From positions 5,890,001 through 5,954,000 of the forward strand of contig AP026544.2 of NCBI GenBank assembly GCA_026075535.2: a stretch of 64,000 nucleotides of DNA, written 5' to 3'. Of this stretch, positions 62,820 to 64,000 are shown in pieces; position 1 is the stretch's first letter; each line of letters begins with the position of its first letter. A model generated the notes under the pieces. It was not told the origin of the DNA, searched no databases, and worked only from the letters and a program-made list of their open reading frames with translations. This DNA comes from Tricholoma matsutake. Lineage: Eukaryota > Basidiomycota > Agaricomycetes > Agaricales > Tricholomataceae. The position numbers and the translations under genes were made by a program.

Positions 62820-63683
62820 GTAAAAAAGCCGCTAGAAGTGCCTGGAGATCTGTAACCCCAAGTAGCCATATGTGGTGATGCCCCTTAGGGACTGAAAGGA
62901 TAGGGGACGATAAGACCGGGAATTGGGGTGATAACAATCCGACAATCCAAAATGGGATTGACAGGATACCCGGCTCCCACGAGTATGACAAACATGTGGT
63001 GGGACGTTAGTCATGGGTAGTAACTCATATGGCAGATCTTGGATCGCTATGGGTGAAACAACTCTGGCTCCCCTTGGGGATGCACAAGCCGGTTGGCTCA
63101 TGGCAAGACAGTGATCTGGGACATGTGGGGATCTGCGCTAATAGCATCAGCAAACCACATGCCTGGGAATGGGAAAAGCAGGAACGGGTAGCACCATAGC
63201 ACCGCCGGGCCGTAGCCAGATGGGGCAGTCCCCCTCCCTGGGCTCAAGAGAACTAAATCCACTGTCAGTCCACTCCTGAATAATAAGCAGGGATGTGGGC
63301 TTAAGTTGATTCCGTAGTGTTGGGGCCATCTAGGGTGATATCTCAGTTGTATCAAGTGCGAGACAGTTGACTTCTACCCAATATGGGAGATCGGGCTATC
63401 CTTAGAATACACCATTGTAAAAAGGGGCTGGGTAACGGTGCCCCCCAGGGGCCTGATCGTGTAAGACATTGACAAGCTTGGTGCCCTCCCGGAATTAGCA
63501 AGGGAATCTGCTAAGCAATGATATCAAGCTGCACCAAATGGGGAGGGCCTATGGGCCTGTAGTGAGGCTGACCTCCACCACTGATAGTCAATAGGGGCGA
63601 GTAGTCAGGGCAATGCTCCCCAACAAAAACTCCCAAAGTCCCCAATAGGGCGTCCCGCAAGGGGCACCCTAAACTTCGCTACC
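62820..63683. other. Unassigned non-coding block
   Basis: About 860 bp with no convincing gene and no LINE similarity. It was joined to 52612-52880 before N3 inserted. It contains a hairpin of the N type (63410-63440) with GAATACACCAT on its left, as in N elements. It may be a diverged N relative or the body of the SINE-like element. Short open frames look random. Confidence 0.6.
63410..63440 (+). other. 31-nt hairpin in the unassigned block
   Basis: Arms CACCATTG and TAACGGTG. Pair 7 is T-A where N1 has C-G, a compensating change; pair 5 is an A-C mismatch and pair 8 a G-U. The loop keeps AAAAGGGGC. Confidence 0.55.
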
Positions 63684-63780
63684 TATAGACCTCGGCTTTG
63701 CCCCCTACACGGGCAACACCCCTCTCAAACCCAAAGTTACCTGGAGGTACCTTGGGTTCTTTTTCGATTGTAAACTCTCT
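63684..63780 (+). pseudogene. LINE ORF2 fragment, copy Q
   Basis: About 32 codons matching residues 741-772 of ORF2 (IDLGFAPYTGNTPLKP, WRYLGFFFD). It begins abruptly at the block edge, as a 5'-truncated LINE would. It is cut at 63780 by the tail of copy R, and the rest should lie right of the window. Confidence 0.85.
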
Positions 63781-64000
63781 TTTTTTTTTTTTTTTTTTTG
63801 TGGGTCAAAAGTTTATAACGCGGCGCCCGATCGCAGTCCGCGGTAGGGACATACAAACAGAGTACACTACGCCCAGCCCAAGTCCTCCTTCTGCTGAACT
63901 TCGCACCAACCACCTGGATAACTGCGATGACCACTAAGGGGGCCCCCTTTATCAAGTAAACGGACTTGCCAGTGGTGGCGTACCGACAACCCGAGCCTGG
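63781..64000 (-). mobile_element. LINE copy R, 3' end
   Basis: Minus-strand poly(T) 63781-63799 and part of a 3' UTR to the window edge, with a GTGGGTC variant at the tail boundary. It is inserted in copy Q; the body lies right of the window. Confidence 0.9.

Noticed and set aside
1..64000. LTR retrotransposon, DNA transposon or bacterial group II intron origin
   Set aside because: No terminal repeats, integrase, transposase or intron structure; poly(A), variable TSDs and APE endonuclease show a non-LTR element.

Overview
This window is repetitive DNA from end to end. I found no host gene, rRNA, intact tRNA, CRISPR array or bacterial-type operon. It is built from copies of one non-LTR retrotransposon (LINE) family inserted into one another, plus a second family without usable coding capacity. 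The LINE has a zinc-knuckle ORF1 of about 640 residues. Its ORF2 of 1289 residues carries an APE-type endonuclease, reverse transcriptase (YVDD), RNase H and a C-terminal CxC...H...C motif. The 3' UTR is about 520 bp and ends in poly(A). This plan matches the Tad1/I group of RNase H-bearing LINEs common in fungi, so a filamentous fungus, possibly a basidiomycete, is the best guess. That assignment is inference. Long homogeneous nests suggest a heterochromatic or subtelomeric compartment.

Copies are lettered here. Nesting was worked out from target-site duplications (TSDs) and interrupted reading frames. L (-, old) was invaded by H (-). H contains G (+) and J (+). G contains B (-). B contains A (+), C (- , full length, intact) and D (+). 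D contains E (-) and N1 (-, non-autonomous). E contains F (-, full length, intact). J contains K (-) and N2 (-, non-autonomous). F therefore lies six insertions deep. Summing the interrupted pieces restores exact ORF lengths: B ORF1 and D ORF1 are 1923 nt, E ORF2 is 3870 nt. D and J ORF2 differ from 3870 by one 17-nt deletion and one 5-nt insertion, which supports the reconstruction.

Right of 51.1 kb the layout is L fragment, M (5'-truncated LINE tail), a tRNA-like SINE head near 52.62 kb, then N3. N3 is a mosaic bounded by one 15-bp TSD. It consists of the 5' part of the non-autonomous element, the 5' part of LINE O, and the 3' part of the non-autonomous element; LINE P (+) is inserted within O. 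An unassigned block follows (62.8-63.7 kb), then a LINE scrap Q cut by the tail of R (-).

ORF1 and ORF2 are adjoining: the ORF1 stop codon is followed at once by the ORF2 ATG, so ORF2 is probably made by reinitiation. C and F look able to supply proteins in cis. The N elements share the 5' terminal ~20 nt and 3' terminal ~43 nt of the LINE, have poly(A) and 13-15 bp TSDs, and are probably moved by the LINE machinery. They carry a 31-nt hairpin conserved between copies and also present in the unassigned block. ORF1 falls into two diverged types (type 1: B, D, K; type 2: C, E, F, H, J, O, P) joined to nearly identical ORF2.
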